Shown one piece after another: positions 29,772-41,260 of a stretch of 57,621 nt of DNA. How positions within the stretch are numbered: the stretch's first letter is position 1; each line of letters begins with the position of its first letter. The position numbers and the translations under genes were made by a program. Source of the DNA: an uncultured Clostridia bacterium (GTDB lineage: Bacteria > Bacillota > Clostridia > Oscillospirales > Acutalibacteraceae); the NCBI GenBank assembly GCA_946184295.1, contig CAMHEZ010000014.1, positions 1-57,621 of the forward strand, given 5' to 3'. Below the pieces are notes generated by a model. The model did no database searches and had not been told where the DNA came from. It saw only the letters and a list, made by a program, of their open reading frames with translations.

Positions 29772-32199
29772 TCACCTGCGGCTCTTCGGTTTTGGAGATA
29801 TTGAGTTCCTTGGCCGACTTGCGCACCACACTGAGCGGAATGTTAAATTCGCCCATCGACTGTGTGGCAATCGTGACATTGGCCTGCTTGCGCCCGCCCT
29901 TGGTGCGCACATAAAATGCTGTCGCACCGCCTGTGAGCGGTATGGTGGCGGGACCAACCACCTCAATGGCGCCGTCTGTACTCACTGTCAGACAATCAGC
30001 GAAATAGGTCAGACGGTTATCGTTGCTGTCTACCGCTACCACTTCGATGCGTGCCGCGTCGTAGGTTTCGCCGTGAATCAGCTGACTGCCGCTGACATTG
30101 ACTTTAAATTTTGCCTTGGTCACAGGTTCTTTCACCACCGACGCGACTACCCGGCCGCCCATCAGTCCTTCAAAACGGAACACTGTCTTGACGGCACGTG
30201 TTACCGCATACTGCTCATACAGGCGCACCACCTCGTCTTCAGACAGCTTGCTGGCGTTTTTGTAGGTAAAGAGCGCCATAAATTCCTCCATCTTGCTCTG
30301 CTGCTTTTCAGACACAGGCGCATCGTCGCTCAATTCGCTGATTGCCGTGCGGATATCCTGCTCGGTTTTCTGGTCGAACCCCTCTTTGACCGCCATTTTC
30401 TTGCCAATGAGATCGTCGATCAGTATCGGCGGGTGGGGCATATAAGGATACTTGTCGCGATCGGGCGCAAATTCGGCCACCAGCTCATCGTTTTTATAGA
30501 GCCTGACGCTGTCGCAATTGGTAAAGGCGTAAACATTGCCGATTACCCCGAACTTGTGTTCGCCCGCCAGCATGGCGGACGAAATTTCCAGTACAGGCTT
30601 GACTGATGTCTGGCTGAGGTAAACAGCCGCCGCTAATTTCGGCACGCGGTTGACGTCGCAAATACCATAGGGGCAAATGCCGTCATCGCCGCCGAAGCTC
30701 GGGTGGGCATTGTAGTCGCTCAGACACCAGCCGAACGTGCCGATGATTTCGTTGCCGCCGTAGGCTGCGTCGATCATGCGCGCATGGCTGAGTGCCTGTT
30801 CCACCAGTTCTTTCTCCCCGCCAAAGCTGCGCGCGGGATAGAGCGGGCCGGTGTGCTCGGTAATCATGACTGGGGATTTTCCCAGGGAGATTTCCTCTAT
30901 GTTGTAAGCAAACTTTTCGTTCAGAGCGTGCTTTTCATAGTCGTTGAAGCCATAGACTTCTTCTAGCAGGTCGCTGCCCTTGAAATTTCTCACGCCGTAC
31001 ATCGGGCGCGAGGCGTCCAGGCTGCGCACGGTGTCGCACACACGGCGATTGACCTTTGGGTTGTCCTTGGTGTCGTCGGTACGTGTGCCCCACATGACGA
31101 TACACGGCTCGTTTCGCTGCGCCAGCACTGCTTCGCGCACATTGCCCACCAATGTATCCAGCCATTCGCCGCCCTCGGCATGCTTGCTGCCGGGCATATC
31201 GGCAATGACCATCAGTCCGATTTCATTGCAGCGCTCCAAAAAATGCTTGCTTTGTGGATAATGTGCCGTTCTCACCGCGTTGCAGCCAAGCGACTTGATA
31301 AGATCCGCATCGCCCTTCTGCACTGAGGCCGGCATGGCAAAGCCCTCACGGGCGTAATGCTGCATACGGTTCACACCCAGCAGCTTGATCCGCTTGCCGT
31401 TGAGATAAAAGCCCTGCCCGTCCACTTTGACCTGACGGAAGCCAATGGTATAATCCAGCTCATCGCCGCCCGCGAGCGTGACCTTGAAGATGTAGAGTTT
31501 TGGGGTCTCGGGGGTCCAAGGCGTCACCTCCGCGGAGACCGTCCAGGAGACATGATAATTGGGCTGTTCCGCCTTGTACTGGCAGGAGCCGAGTCGCTTG
31601 GTTCCGTCATACAGGGAGAAAATCAGCTTCCGATCACCGACATCACCGCCGATCTCGCCGGTGATGTCGAGTTTCCAGCCCTTGTCGGTCAGCATGGGGT
31701 TGATGAACGTATCCTTGATGTAAAGCTGCGGCACAGCCTCCAGCCAGACGTCCCTGTAAATGCCGCCGTAGCTCAGAAAATCCACCGGTGCGCCGTAGGG
31801 GGGCGTGTCGGCGCGTTCGGAGGTGTCCACGATCACGGTGAGCTTGTTTTCGCTGTCGGTGAGAAATTCGGTAATATCCCCGCTGAAGCCCGTAAAACCG
31901 CCCTTATGGGCGAACGCGGGCTTATCGTTGACAAAGACTGCCGCACAGCTCATGACACCGTCGAAGTGCAGGAAGACGCGCTTGCCCTCCATCTCGTCGG
32001 GCACGACAAAAAGCTTGCTGTACTGTACGATCTTGCTGTCGTCCTCGCCGCTGAAATAATGCAGCTTTCCGCTGCCGCTGTTATGGGGAATATCCACAGG
32101 GCGCACGGAAAAATCAAAGTTTTCGTTTTTGCTTTTGGCGGGTGAATAATCCGGCGTAAACCGCCACCCGAAATTCAAGCCGGTCCTGAATCTAAGCAT
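29746..32199 (-). CDS. GH2 family glycoside hydrolase with altered acid/base site
   Basis: An 817-residue cytosolic protein (no signal peptide) with the GH2 order: N-terminal jelly roll (about 1-155), Ig-like domain (about 158-255), TIM barrel (about 260-560, LLGVNRMQHYAREGF), then two C-terminal beta domains. The nucleophile Glu is E448 (VMITEHTGPLYP), and the barrel end FGWCLSDYNAHPSFG fits a known beta-galactosidase-like clade. Where that clade has the acid/base pair Asn-Glu (MWGVRINES) this protein reads MWGTRTDDT, so the expected acid/base Glu is Asp (D376) and Asn is Asp. Activity may be weak or changed. GGAGGA precedes the start at 32199. Probably cotranscribed with pyrE. Confidence 0.85.
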   Translation of the reverse strand: MLRFRTGLNFGWRFTPDYSPAKSKNENFDFSVRPVDIPHNSGSGKLHYFSGEDDSKIVQYSKLFVVPDEMEGKRVFLHFDGVMSCAAVFVNDKPAFAHKGGFTGFSGDITEFLTDSENKLTVIVDTSERADTPPYGAPVDFLSYGGIYRDVWLEAVPQLYIKDTFINPMLTDKGWKLDITGEIGGDVGDRKLIFSLYDGTKRLGSCQYKAEQPNYHVSWTVSAEVTPWTPETPKLYIFKVTLAGGDELDYTIGFRQVKVDGQGFYLNGKRIKLLGVNRMQHYAREGFAMPASVQKGDADLIKSLGCNAVRTAHYPQSKHFLERCNEIGLMVIADMPGSKHAEGGEWLDTLVGNVREAVLAQRNEPCIVMWGTRTDDTKDNPKVNRRVCDTVRSLDASRPMYGVRNFKGSDLLEEVYGFNDYEKHALNEKFAYNIEEISLGKSPVMITEHTGPLYPARSFGGEKELVEQALSHARMIDAAYGGNEIIGTFGWCLSDYNAHPSFGGDDGICPYGICDVNRVPKLAAAVYLSQTSVKPVLEISSAMLAGEHKFGVIGNVYAFTNCDSVRLYKNDELVAEFAPDRDKYPYMPHPPILIDDLIGKKMAVKEGFDQKTEQDIRTAISELSDDAPVSEKQQSKMEEFMALFTYKNASKLSEDEVVRLYEQYAVTRAVKTVFRFEGLMGGRVVASVVKEPVTKAKFKVNVSGSQLIHGETYDAARIEVVAVDSNDNRLTYFADCLTVSTDGAIEVVGPATIPLTGGATAFYVRTKGGRKQANVTIATQSMGEFNIPLSVVRKSAKELNISKTEEPQVNDSENNHV

Positions 32200-32281
32200 G
32201 TTCTTCCTCCAGAAAGTCAATCGTTGTCAGCCATCTGCCGTCAAATAGAAACGCCGGATACTGACCGTTAATGACTTACCA

Positions 32282-32953
32282 TTATTTCACACAATACTGT
32301 TCCATATAGGCTTCCATGCGGGCCTTCATGTCGTCGTCGATGTAAACCTTGCCGTCAACCGGATTGTTATGAAGAATGTCGATGATTTCGCGCACGGTGA
32401 CGATCGGATAGGTGACGATGCCAAACTCTTCATAAACCTCCTGAATGGCGGTTTTCTCTCCCTTGCCGCGCTCCATGCGGTCAACGGAAATCACCATGCC
32501 GGCTATTTCGATATTGGCAGCCGCCTTGAGAATCGGCAGAGTCTCGCGGATGGCGGTGCCCGCGGTGATGACGTCTTCGACAATCAGCACTCTGTCGCCG
32601 TCTTTGAGCTTATAGCCCACCATCGCGCCGCCTTCGCCGTGGTCCTTGACCTCCTTGCGGTTGAAACAGTAGTTGACGTCGCGGTCAAAGAGCTGGCTCA
32701 GCGAGATGCCCGCTGCGACGGCCAGCGGAATGCCCTTATAGGCAGGGCCGAACAGCGCGTCAATGTTACCCTCTACATGCTCCTGAATGTTGCGTGCGTA
32801 ATACTCGCCCAGCTTGGCGGCCTGCGCACCGGTCTTGTAGTTGCCCGTATTGACAAAATAAGGAGTCTGACGGCCGCTCTTGGTCGTAAAATCGCCGAAC
32901 AGCAGCACGCCCGAACGCACCATAAATTTCACAAAATCCTCTTTATAAGACAT
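32282..32953 (-). CDS. pyrE: Orotate phosphoribosyltransferase
   Basis: Converts orotate + PRPP to OMP in pyrimidine synthesis. 223 residues. The PRPP-binding motif VLIVEDVITAGTA is intact, preceded by LFGPAYKGIPLA and NRKEVKDHGEGG (catalytic loop Lys and flexible hood). Start 32953 (MSYKED) is 10 nt from GGAGGT; the upstream ATG at 32962 is too close to it. No other pyr genes are nearby and no PyrR-type leader was recognised. Confidence 0.95.
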   Translation of the reverse strand: MSYKEDFVKFMVRSGVLLFGDFTTKSGRQTPYFVNTGNYKTGAQAAKLGEYYARNIQEHVEGNIDALFGPAYKGIPLAVAAGISLSQLFDRDVNYCFNRKEVKDHGEGGAMVGYKLKDGDRVLIVEDVITAGTAIRETLPILKAAANIEIAGMVISVDRMERGKGEKTAIQEVYEEFGIVTYPIVTVREIIDILHNNPVDGKVYIDDDMKARMEAYMEQYCVK

Positions 32954-32993
32954 GATAATCATTACCTCCAGAAAAACATAATGGTTATCTGAT

Positions 32994-33022
32994 ATTATAC
33001 CATTATCGTGTGGTTAATGCAA
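32994..33022 (-). promoter_or_regulatory. Promoter of pyrE
   Basis: Minus strand TTGCAT, 17-nt spacer, TATAAT (plus-strand ATTATA 32994-32999, ATGCAA 33017-33022). AATGGT/ACCATT repeats flank the -10 region. Confidence 0.75.
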
Positions 33023-33054
33023 GTCATTTTTGTGAACGGCTGGGAAACCTCTTC

Positions 33055-33083
33055 TTGACCCAAAGCACCCCATGTGATATAAT
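33055..33083 (+). promoter_or_regulatory. Promoter of nadE
   Basis: TTGACC (33055-33060), 17-nt spacer, TATAAT (33078-33083). The transcript should begin near 33090. Confidence 0.75.
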
Positions 33084-33095
33084 GTCAATATCACA
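33073..33095. promoter_or_regulatory. Palindrome over nadE -10 box (candidate operator)
   Basis: TGTGATAT (33073-33080) and ATATCACA (33088-33095) are exact complements with a 7-nt gap, covering the -10 box and start site. The shape suggests a repressor dimer site. It does not match the Rex or NiaR consensus as I remember them. Confidence 0.55.
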
Positions 33096-33132
33096 TTTGC
33101 GCAATGACGGGAAAGGAATGACATTGCATCTT

Positions 33133-35031
33133 ATGAAGGACGGATTTATCAAAGTCGGGGTTGGCACACCGGAAATTGCCTTGGGCAACTGCGCCGAAAA
33201 TGCCAGCCGCATCATTGCCATGCTGCGGGATATGTCCGCGCAGGGAGTCAAAATTGCGGTCTTCACCGAACTGGGCGTGACGGGCTACACGCTGGAGGAT
33301 TTATTCTTGCAGCAAGCCTTGCTCAACGCCTCGGAGCAGGCGCTTGGCCGTATCATCGAAGCCACCGCCGACCTCGATACGCTGGTACTGGTGGGTGTGC
33401 CGGTGCCGTGGGACGGTTCGCTTTACAACTGCGCCGCTGTTATCAACCGTGGCAAGCTGCTCGGACTGGTGCCCAAAACCCATATTCCTACTTACGCGGA
33501 ATTTTATGAGGGACGGCGCTTTTCTCCCACACCCCGACAGGAAACGGTGGTCCGTTATCTGGGGCAGCCTGTTTATCTGGGACAGGGGCTTTTCCGCTGT
33601 GCCGAACTGCCGGAGCTGGTCGTCGGCGTAGAACTCTGCGAGGACGCATGGGTACCCTCTCCACCGTCAGCGGCGTTGGCACTGTCGGGGGCGAATGTCA
33701 TTTGCAATCTCTCGTGCAGCAATGAGGTGATTGGCAAGGCACAATACCGGCGGGAGCTGGTACAGCATCTCTCAGCCAGTCAGGTGTGCGCGTATGTTTA
33801 CAGCAGTGCTGGCGGCGGGGAATCCACCACCGATCTGGTCTTTTCGGGACACGGTATGATTGCCGAAAACGGCGCGATGCTCGCCGAACAGCGCTGGTCA
33901 ACCGGCACCTTCCTCACGGCTGACATTGATATCCAGAAGCTGAACACCGACCGCCGCCGCATGTCCACTTTTACCGGCGGCGCTCCGGAGGAAATGAACC
34001 TGATTTCTCCCTTCCACCTCGATGTGACCGAAACCAAACTCACCCGTACTTTTCCCCGCACGCCCTTCGTTCCCGCTTCCCGTGACAATCTGGAGGAACG
34101 CTGCCGCGAAATCATTCACATTCAAAGCGCGGGATTGCAACAGCGATTAAAGGCGGCTCACGCGAATCACGCGGTGATTGGCCTGTCGGGCGGACTGGAT
34201 TCCACGCTAGCCTACCTCGTCACGGTGGACGCGTTCCGTCATCTCGGCTATCCGCCGGAAAATATTATTGCCCTGACCATGCCCTGCTTCGGCACCACGT
34301 CCCGCACCAAGTCCAACGCGCAGAAAATGGCAGAAGCGCTCGGTACGTCCTTCCGCGAAGTGGATATTCACGCGGCGGTACAGCAGCATTTCCGCGACAT
34401 CGGGCACGATGGGGTGACCACTGATGTGACATACGAAAATTCGCAGGCGCGTATGAGAACCCTCATTCTGATGGATACGGCCAATCTCTGCGGCGGTCTG
34501 GTCATCGGCACCGGCGACCTTTCGGAGCTGGCGCTCGGCTGGGCTACTTACAACGGTGATCATATGTCGATGTACGCCGTCAATGTCGGCGTGCCCAAGA
34601 CTTTGGTGCGCTATTTGGTGGATTATTTCGCCTCGGTCTCGGAAGAACCGCTGCGCTCGGTTCTTTATGACGTGCTGGACACGCCCGTCAGCCCTGAACT
34701 GCTGCCACCGGAGGAAAACGGCGAAATCGCCCAGCGCACGGAAGATCTGGTCGGGCCGTATGAGCTGCACGACTTTTTCCTGTATTATTTCATGCGGTGT
34801 GGATTTGCGCCGGGCAAAATTTACCGAATGGCCCTGTTGACCTTTGAAGGCGCTTACACGGCGGACACCATCAAAAAATGGCTGGATACGTTTGTACGCC
34901 GCTTCTTTACCCAGCAGTTCAAGCGGAGCTGTCTCCCCGACGGTCCGAAGGTGGGCAGCGTTGCCATTTCCCCCCGCGGCGACTGGCGTATGCCCTCCGA
35001 CGCGTCGTACGCGGCGTGGCTGGATTCATAA
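33133..35031 (+). CDS. nadE: Glutamine-dependent NAD+ synthetase
   Basis: Amidates nicotinic acid adenine dinucleotide to NAD+ using glutamine. 632 residues: N-terminal nitrilase-type glutaminase with the Glu-Lys-Cys triad (FTELGVTGY, VPKTHIPTYAEFYEGRRF, VELCEDAW) and C-terminal synthetase with the ATP pyrophosphatase loop IGLSGGLDST, GTGDLSELALGW and a C-terminal helical part. ATG 33133 (MKDGFIKVG) matches the family's start; an ATG at 33118 and a TTG at 33124 in the same frame lie nearer to GGAAAGGA (33110-33117), so the start is uncertain by up to 5 codons. Monocistronic. Confidence 0.96.
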   Translation: MKDGFIKVGVGTPEIALGNCAENASRIIAMLRDMSAQGVKIAVFTELGVTGYTLEDLFLQQALLNASEQALGRIIEATADLDTLVLVGVPVPWDGSLYNCAAVINRGKLLGLVPKTHIPTYAEFYEGRRFSPTPRQETVVRYLGQPVYLGQGLFRCAELPELVVGVELCEDAWVPSPPSAALALSGANVICNLSCSNEVIGKAQYRRELVQHLSASQVCAYVYSSAGGGESTTDLVFSGHGMIAENGAMLAEQRWSTGTFLTADIDIQKLNTDRRRMSTFTGGAPEEMNLISPFHLDVTETKLTRTFPRTPFVPASRDNLEERCREIIHIQSAGLQQRLKAAHANHAVIGLSGGLDSTLAYLVTVDAFRHLGYPPENIIALTMPCFGTTSRTKSNAQKMAEALGTSFREVDIHAAVQQHFRDIGHDGVTTDVTYENSQARMRTLILMDTANLCGGLVIGTGDLSELALGWATYNGDHMSMYAVNVGVPKTLVRYLVDYFASVSEEPLRSVLYDVLDTPVSPELLPPEENGEIAQRTEDLVGPYELHDFFLYYFMRCGFAPGKIYRMALLTFEGAYTADTIKKWLDTFVRRFFTQQFKRSCLPDGPKVGSVAISPRGDWRMPSDASYAAWLDS

Positions 35032-35040
35032 TCAACACGA

Positions 35041-35098
35041 AAAGCCCCTTGCGGTGCGCCGTATCGTTTCGATACACGCGTGGCAAGGGGCTTTTTTT
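35041..35098. terminator. Bidirectional terminator between nadE and gltD
   Basis: AAAAGCCCCTTGC...GCAAGGGGCTTTTTTT with an inner GTATCG-ttt-CGATAC hairpin; T-runs on both strands. Confidence 0.88.
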
Positions 35099-35125
35099 AT
35101 TTCGTGACGCGTTTGCGGCACGTTC

Positions 35126-36610
<1,485 letters not shown>

Positions 36611-36621
36611 GATGCTTCCTC

Positions 36622-39600
36622 CTATCTCTCACTCGTCAGGCGGTAGAAGGCTTCAATCCGCGCGTCTTCCACAGAGAAGCCCTTTGCCTCAAATGCCGCA
36701 ATTTCCTCCACCATGCGCTTGTAATCGTGGGGAATGATCTTCTTGAATTTCGGCAGGTACTCGGCAAAGCGGTCGAGTACCTCCTGTCCTTTGGGCGAAC
36801 CCGTGGCGGCCACATGCTCCTGAATCAGGTTCTTCAGCGTTACCACGTCGGACTTGTCTGTTACCTCGGAAAATTCTACCAGCTCCTTGTTGAGCCGCAT
36901 ATACAGCTCTCTGTCCTCGTCCAGCACGTAGGCGATGCCGCCCGACATACCGGCGGCAAAATTCTTGCCGGTTCTGCCGAGTACCACCACGCAGCCGCCG
37001 GTCATGTATTCACAGCCGTGGTCGCCCACGCCTTCCACCACGGCCGACGCGCCGGAGTTGCGCACACAGAAGCGTTCGCCCGCGATGCCGTTGATGAAGG
37101 CCTTGCCGCTCGTTGCGCCGTAAAGGGCGACGTTGCCGATCACAATGTTTTCCTCGGGCTTGAACTTCGCTTCCCGCGGCGGATAAACAATCAGTTTGCC
37201 GCCGGACAGACCCTTGCCGAAATAATCATTGCTGTCGCCGACCAGCTCCAGCGTCAGACCTTTGGGAATAAACGCGCCGAAGCTCTGACCGCCCGCGCCG
37301 TGACAGACAATCCGGAATGTGTCGTTCGCCAGATTGTCACCGAATGCCTTGGTAATCTCCGCGCCGAAGGCGGTACCCAGCGAGCGATCCGTGTTTTTTA
37401 CGTCAATTTCAATCGTGGCAGCCTTACCCTTGCGGAAGGCCTGCGCAAAGCCGTCATGAATGACGGTTTCATCGAGCGTGGTTTCCAGCCTAAAATCATA
37501 GAGGTGCTTGTCGGTGTAACACACCGCTTCGCGCGGCATGGTATCATTCAGAATGGCGCTGAGATCGACGCTGCTCTCCCGTGCGGAAAGTCCTTCCTTC
37601 CGGCGGAGCAGATCGGTTCTGCCCACCAGCTCATCCACCGTGCGCACGCCCAGCTTTGCCATATATTCACGCAGTTCCTGTGCGACAAAGGTCATGAAAT
37701 TGACCACATATTCCGGTTTGCCATTGAAGCGCTTGCGCAGCTCGGGATTCTGTGTGGCAATGCCGAAGGGGCAGGTATCGAGATTGCACACGCGCATCAT
37801 GGCACAGCCAAGCGTCACCAGCGGCGCGGTGGCAAAGCCGAATTCCTCCGCGCCGAGCATGGCGGCAATCGCCACGTCGCGGCCCGTCATGAGCTTGCCG
37901 TCCGTCTCGATGACCACCTTGTTGCGCAGACCGTTCATGATAAGGGTCTGATGTGCTTCGGCCAGTCCCAGCTCCCACGGCAGCCCCGCGTTGTGAATGG
38001 AACTGCCGGGCGCGGCGCCGGTGCCGCCGTCATAGCCGGAAATCAAAATTACGCCCGCGCCAGCCTTGGCTACGCCTGCCGCAATTGTGCCGACTCCGCA
38101 TTCGGATACCAGCTTGACCGAAATACGCGCCGCCTTGTTGGCGTTTTTCAGATCGTAAATGAGCTGTGCCAAGTCTTCAATTGAATAAATATCGTGGTGG
38201 GGCGGGGGAGAGATGAGCGACACGCCGGGCGTGGAATGACGGGTTCTGGCGACCCACGGATACACCTTCTTGCCGGGCAGATGGCCGCCTTCGCCGGGCT
38301 TGGCGCCCTGCGCCATTTTAATCTGAATCTCGTCGGCGGATGTCAGGTACTGCGAGGTCACGCCGAATCGGCCTGATGCCACCTGCTTGATGGCCGAGCA
38401 GCGGCTTTCTGCCGCGCCCTTGGTGAGCAGACGTTCGTCGCTCTCACCGCCTTCGCCGGAATTGGATTTGCCGTGCAGCCGGTTCATGGCGATAGCCAGC
38501 GTTTCATGTGCCTCCTGCGAGATAGAGCCGTAGGACATTGCGCCGGTCTTGAAGCGCTTCACAATGGACGCGACGCTCTCCACTTCATCGAGTGAAAGAG
38601 GTTGCTCCGCGTAGTTGAAATCCATCAGGCCGCGAAGATTCGTTGCGCCCATTTCTTCGGTAATCATGCGGGAATATTCGCGGAACAGGTCGTAATCGCC
38701 GGACTGTGCCGCCATTTGCAGAGCGTGAATTGTACGGGGATTGTAGAGATGTTCTTCCTTGCCGCTGCGGAAGCGGTGGCTGCCCCGCGAGCCGAGTTCG
38801 GGGTTGGTGCCGAGACCCAGCGGGTCAAAGGCAGCGGTGTGCAGCGCGTCCACATTGGCTTCGATTTCACGAAGCGAGATGCCGCCTACGCGGCTGACCG
38901 TTCCCGTGAAATATTCATCAATGACCTCCTTGCTCAGACCGATAGCTTCAAAAATCTGCGAGCCGTGGTAGGACTGAATGGTGGAAATTCCCATCTTGGA
39001 GGCGATTTTGACAATGCCGTGGAGAATGGCGTTGTTGTAATCATCGACGGCGGCATAGTAATCCTTGTCGAGCAGGTCATCGTGAATCAGCTCGTGAATG
39101 GTCTCCTGCGCGAGATAGGGATTGATGGCGCTCGCGCCGTAGCCGAGCAGCGTGGCGAAGTGATGCACCTCGCGCGGCTCGCCGCTTTCCAGCACGACCG
39201 CCAGAGAGGTTCTGCGCTTGGTCACGACCAGATGACGGTGCAGCGCCGAAACTGCCAGCAGCGACGGAATGGCAAGGTGATTTTCGTCTACCCCACGGTC
39301 GGACAGAATGAGGATATTCGCACCTTCGTTGTAGGCCTTGTCAGCCTCGATAAACAGCCGCTTGATGGCTTTGGAAAGTCGGGTGTTTTTGTAATAGAGA
39401 ATGGGAATAACCGCGACCTTATAACCGCTGACGTGCATATTTTTTAGTTTGAGGATATCGGTGGAGGTTAGGATCGGGTTGCGGATTTTGATGACGTGGC
39501 AATTTTCCGGACGTTCTTCCAAAATGTTGCCGTCCTCACCGATGTAAACCGTGGTGGAGGTCACGATTTCCTCACGAATCGCGTCGATGGGGGGATTGGT

Positions 39601-41169
39601 CACCTGCGCGAAGAGCTGTTTGAAGTAATCGAACAGCGGCCGGGGCTGCTGCGACAGCACGGCAAGAGGCGTATCGGTACCCATCGCGGTGATCGGCTCG
39701 CTGCCGTTCTGCGCCATGGGGAGAATGGATTTCATGATCTCCTCATAAGTATAGCCAAAGGCCTTTTGCAGCTTTTTGCGCTCGTCGCGGTGATGTTCCT
39801 CCACCTTCACATTGGGGATTTTCAGATCTTTGAGCCGGACGAGGTTGCTGTCCAGCCACTCGCCGTAGGGCTGGCGGGACGCGTAGGACTCCTTCAGTTC
39901 CTCATCGTCGATCACCCGGCCCTTGACGGTATCCACCAGCAGCATTTTGCCGGGGCGGAGACGTTCCTTGGTGACAATCTTTTCCGCGGGAATCGGCAGT
40001 GCGCCGACCTCGGAGGAAAGCACCAGAAAGCCGTCGTCAGTGATGTAGTAGCGGGAGGGGCGCAGACCGTTGCGGTCGAGCACCGCGCCCATGATATCGC
40101 CGTCCGAAAAGAGAATGGAGGCCGGGCCGTCCCACGGCTCCATCATGGTGGCGTAGTATTGGTAAAAATCGCGCTTGTGGCGGCTCATGGTGTGGTTTCT
40201 GTCCCACGGCTCGGGAATGGTAATCATCACGGCCAGCGGCAAATCCATGCCGCTCATGACGAGAAATTCCAGTGTATTGTCCAGCATCGCCGAGTCGGAG
40301 CCTTCGGTGTTGACCACCGGAATAACCTTATCCAGATCGCCTTTCAGATGCTCGGAGCGCATGGTTTCTTCACGGGCGAGCATTTTGTCAGCGTTGCCCT
40401 TGATGGTATTGATTTCACCGTTGTGGACGATCATGCGGTTCGGATGCGCACGCTGCCAGCTGGGATTGGTGTTGGTGGAAAAACGGGAATGCACCATAGC
40501 GATGGCGGACTGGAAATCCTCGTCCTGCAAATCCAGGAAGAACCTTCTCAGATCGCCCACCAGAAACATGCCCTTGTATACAATGGTTCTGCTGGACAGT
40601 GAGACGACATAGGTATCCTCATTGCTCTGCTCGAAGACGCGCCGCGCCACATACAGGCGGCGGTCAAAGTCAATGCCTTTCTTCACGCCGTCGGGTCGCT
40701 TGACAAAGCACTGCTGAATGCAGGGCATACAATCCAGTGCCCGCTGGCCGATGGCGGTGGTATCACACGGCACATCGCGCCAGCCGAGAATGTCCAGCCC
40801 CTCCTTCTGCGCGATGATTTCAAACATCTTGCGGGCCTGACTGCGGGCCAGCTCCTTCTGGGGAAAGAAGAACATACCCACTGCGTAATCTCTCTCGGAA
40901 GGAAGCGCGATGCCGGTTTCCGCGGCGGCTTTTTTGAAAAAGGTGTGGGAAATCTGCACCAGAATACCCACGCCGTCACCGGTCTTGCCTTCTGCGTCCT
41001 TGCCTGCACGGTGCTCCAATGTCTCTACGATGGTGAGCGCATCGGAAACGGTCTGATGCGATTTGATGCCCTTGATATTGACAACCGCGCCGATGCCGCA
41101 GTTGTCATGTTCAAATGCCGGGTCATACAGACCGGGTCGGGACTGTCGTAATGTTTCCAACTTTTCCAT
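36622..41169 (-). CDS. gltB: Glutamate synthase (NADPH) large subunit
   Basis: Makes glutamate from glutamine and 2-oxoglutarate. 1515 residues: class II glutaminase domain beginning at Cys24 (HDNCGIGAV) after a short propeptide that is normally cleaved, central domain, FMN barrel (GAKPGEGGHLPGKKVYPWVA), the [3Fe-4S] loop C-x5-C-x4-C in CAMMRVCNLDTCPFG, and the C-terminal beta-helix domain (GAGGQSFGAFIPKG). It is divergent from the type III glutamine synthetase; together they form the GS-GOGAT route of ammonium assimilation. A perfect consensus promoter precedes it. Confidence 0.98.
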   Translation of the reverse strand: MEKLETLRQSRPGLYDPAFEHDNCGIGAVVNIKGIKSHQTVSDALTIVETLEHRAGKDAEGKTGDGVGILVQISHTFFKKAAAETGIALPSERDYAVGMFFFPQKELARSQARKMFEIIAQKEGLDILGWRDVPCDTTAIGQRALDCMPCIQQCFVKRPDGVKKGIDFDRRLYVARRVFEQSNEDTYVVSLSSRTIVYKGMFLVGDLRRFFLDLQDEDFQSAIAMVHSRFSTNTNPSWQRAHPNRMIVHNGEINTIKGNADKMLAREETMRSEHLKGDLDKVIPVVNTEGSDSAMLDNTLEFLVMSGMDLPLAVMITIPEPWDRNHTMSRHKRDFYQYYATMMEPWDGPASILFSDGDIMGAVLDRNGLRPSRYYITDDGFLVLSSEVGALPIPAEKIVTKERLRPGKMLLVDTVKGRVIDDEELKESYASRQPYGEWLDSNLVRLKDLKIPNVKVEEHHRDERKKLQKAFGYTYEEIMKSILPMAQNGSEPITAMGTDTPLAVLSQQPRPLFDYFKQLFAQVTNPPIDAIREEIVTSTTVYIGEDGNILEERPENCHVIKIRNPILTSTDILKLKNMHVSGYKVAVIPILYYKNTRLSKAIKRLFIEADKAYNEGANILILSDRGVDENHLAIPSLLAVSALHRHLVVTKRRTSLAVVLESGEPREVHHFATLLGYGASAINPYLAQETIHELIHDDLLDKDYYAAVDDYNNAILHGIVKIASKMGISTIQSYHGSQIFEAIGLSKEVIDEYFTGTVSRVGGISLREIEANVDALHTAAFDPLGLGTNPELGSRGSHRFRSGKEEHLYNPRTIHALQMAAQSGDYDLFREYSRMITEEMGATNLRGLMDFNYAEQPLSLDEVESVASIVKRFKTGAMSYGSISQEAHETLAIAMNRLHGKSNSGEGGESDERLLTKGAAESRCSAIKQVASGRFGVTSQYLTSADEIQIKMAQGAKPGEGGHLPGKKVYPWVARTRHSTPGVSLISPPPHHDIYSIEDLAQLIYDLKNANKAARISVKLVSECGVGTIAAGVAKAGAGVILISGYDGGTGAAPGSSIHNAGLPWELGLAEAHQTLIMNGLRNKVVIETDGKLMTGRDVAIAAMLGAEEFGFATAPLVTLGCAMMRVCNLDTCPFGIATQNPELRKRFNGKPEYVVNFMTFVAQELREYMAKLGVRTVDELVGRTDLLRRKEGLSARESSVDLSAILNDTMPREAVCYTDKHLYDFRLETTLDETVIHDGFAQAFRKGKAATIEIDVKNTDRSLGTAFGAEITKAFGDNLANDTFRIVCHGAGGQSFGAFIPKGLTLELVGDSNDYFGKGLSGGKLIVYPPREAKFKPEENIVIGNVALYGATSGKAFINGIAGERFCVRNSGASAVVEGVGDHGCEYMTGGCVVVLGRTGKNFAAGMSGGIAYVLDEDRELYMRLNKELVEFSEVTDKSDVVTLKNLIQEHVAATGSPKGQEVLDRFAEYLPKFKKIIPHDYKRMVEEIAAFEAKGFSVEDARIEAFYRLTSER

Positions 41170-41222
41170 ATCGATCTTCCTTTCCAGGGAGTATCCGCCC
41201 TGTGGAGAGCGGTGTGGAAGAT

Positions 41223-41251
41223 ATTATAAGACGACTTTGCAGGAATGTCAA
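41223..41251 (-). promoter_or_regulatory. Perfect consensus promoter of gltBD
   Basis: Minus strand TTGACA, 17-nt spacer, TATAAT (plus-strand ATTATA 41223-41228, TGTCAA 41246-41251). Confidence 0.85.
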
Positions 41252-41260
41252 GAAAAAATT

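Noticed and set aside
32200-32281. Separate promoter for the GH2 gene
   Set aside because: TTGACG occurs but no -10 box follows at proper spacing; read-through from pyrE is more likely.
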